A stretch of DNA of 64,000 nt from Dyella sp. RRB7 (GTDB lineage Bacteria; Pseudomonadota; Gammaproteobacteria; Xanthomonadales; Rhodanobacteraceae): positions 1 to 64,000 of the forward strand of contig NZ_JAKWJS010000002.1 in NCBI RefSeq assembly GCF_022761115.1, read 5' to 3'. Below, in pieces: positions 63,644 through 64,000 of this stretch (its first letter is position 1; the number at the start of each line of letters is the position of its first letter). The notes under the pieces were generated by a model. The model had not been told where the DNA came from. It saw only the letters and a program-made list of their open reading frames with translations, and searched no databases. Position numbers and translations under genes: made by a program.

Positions 63644-64000
63644 TTATACGGGGTGGATCATGTCCCGCGCATAGGCCAGCCCGATGCCGTAGCCGCCGCC
63701 GTACGATTCGACGATGGCGCGTGCGCCGTCATAGGTTTCGTGGCGGGTCCAGTCGCGCTGCAATTCCAGCAGTACCTGGATCCACGAAGTCAGCTTGACG
63801 CCGGCCGCTTCCAGCCGGCGCAGGGCGAGTTCGTGGCTGGTGGCGGTCAGGCCGCCACAGGCGTCGGCCACGACCAGCACGTCATAGCCGTCGGCCAGCG
63901 CGGAGAGTGCGCAGAAAGTCACGCAGGCCTCGCTCAGCAGGCCCGAGATCAATAGCCGCTTGCGGCCGGTAGCGACCACGGCCGCCTGCGCCGAGGCGTC
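63644..64000 (-). CDS. Isochorismatase-family hydrolase (truncated by window edge)
   Basis: The visible 118 residues are the C-terminal half of an isochorismatase-like cysteine hydrolase: KRLLISGLLSEACVTFCALSALADGYDVLVVADACGG includes the catalytic Cys after SEA, and TSHELALRRLEAAGVKLTSW follows. The frame stays open to the window end at 64000, so the start lies outside. YcaC-like hydrolases are the nearest branch; the substrate cannot be told. Confidence 0.88.
   Translation of the reverse strand, partial: DASAQAAVVATGRKRLLISGLLSEACVTFCALSALADGYDVLVVADACGGLTATSHELALRRLEAAGVKLTSWIQVLLELQRDWTRHETYDGARAIVESYGGGYGIGLAYARDMIHPV

Overview
The window reads as chromosome of a GC-rich gammaproteobacterium. 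Gene content (imuA-imuB-dnaE2 cassette, an E. coli-type prfB frameshift, smc-zipA, FecI/FecR-type signalling, many TonB receptors) points to Xanthomonadales, most likely Rhodanobacteraceae (Dyella, Luteibacter or Rhodanobacter type). That placement is inferred from memory of these families, not from a search.

Layout. 1-1070: right part of an IS3-family element next to the 3' stub of a second IS3 transposase. 1149-6819: pilus-like group (pseudopilin, membrane protein, CheY-like regulator, PilB/GspE ATPase, PAS-PAS histidine kinase). 6871-9020: Xre regulator, a secreted protein with an internal duplication, and a small heat-shock protein. 9143-12172 (minus strand): an apparent split-borosin RiPP locus, with an alpha-N-methyltransferase of the OphMA/SonM type, a separate precursor peptide, and a TPR-GGDEF diguanylate cyclase 11 nt downstream of the precursor. 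12434-15202: two small genes, then asnB preceded by a leader peptide with six Asn codons and an intrinsic terminator, which looks like a ribosome-mediated asparagine attenuator. 15253-19688: PlsC / PAP2 / rifampin-phosphotransferase-like operon. 19828-29481: housekeeping (aspartyl protease, prfB, lysS, YciI, BolA, smc, zipA). 29654-33953: lipase-like lipoprotein, orphan MbcA/ParS-like protein, and a PepSY operon behind a Fur box. 34136-39826: UmuD-like/ImuA/ImuB/DnaE2 mutasome. 39927-42770: metal-binding-type small protein and TonB receptor. 42809-45509: universal stress proteins with a GNAT acetyltransferase. 46747-51266: decaheme cytochrome, MtrB/PioB-like porin and diheme cytochrome c, a candidate trans-outer-membrane electron conduit. 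53142-58742: FecI-FecR-TonB receptor-phytase system. 58951-64000: secreted protein, MASE1 sensor, OsmC, RND outer-membrane factor and a truncated isochorismatase-family gene.

The two strongest novelty candidates are the borosin locus with its proline-rich, atypical core and attached diguanylate cyclase, and the asnB attenuator, whose leader, antiterminator and terminator can all be traced base by base. No tRNA, rRNA or CRISPR array was seen.
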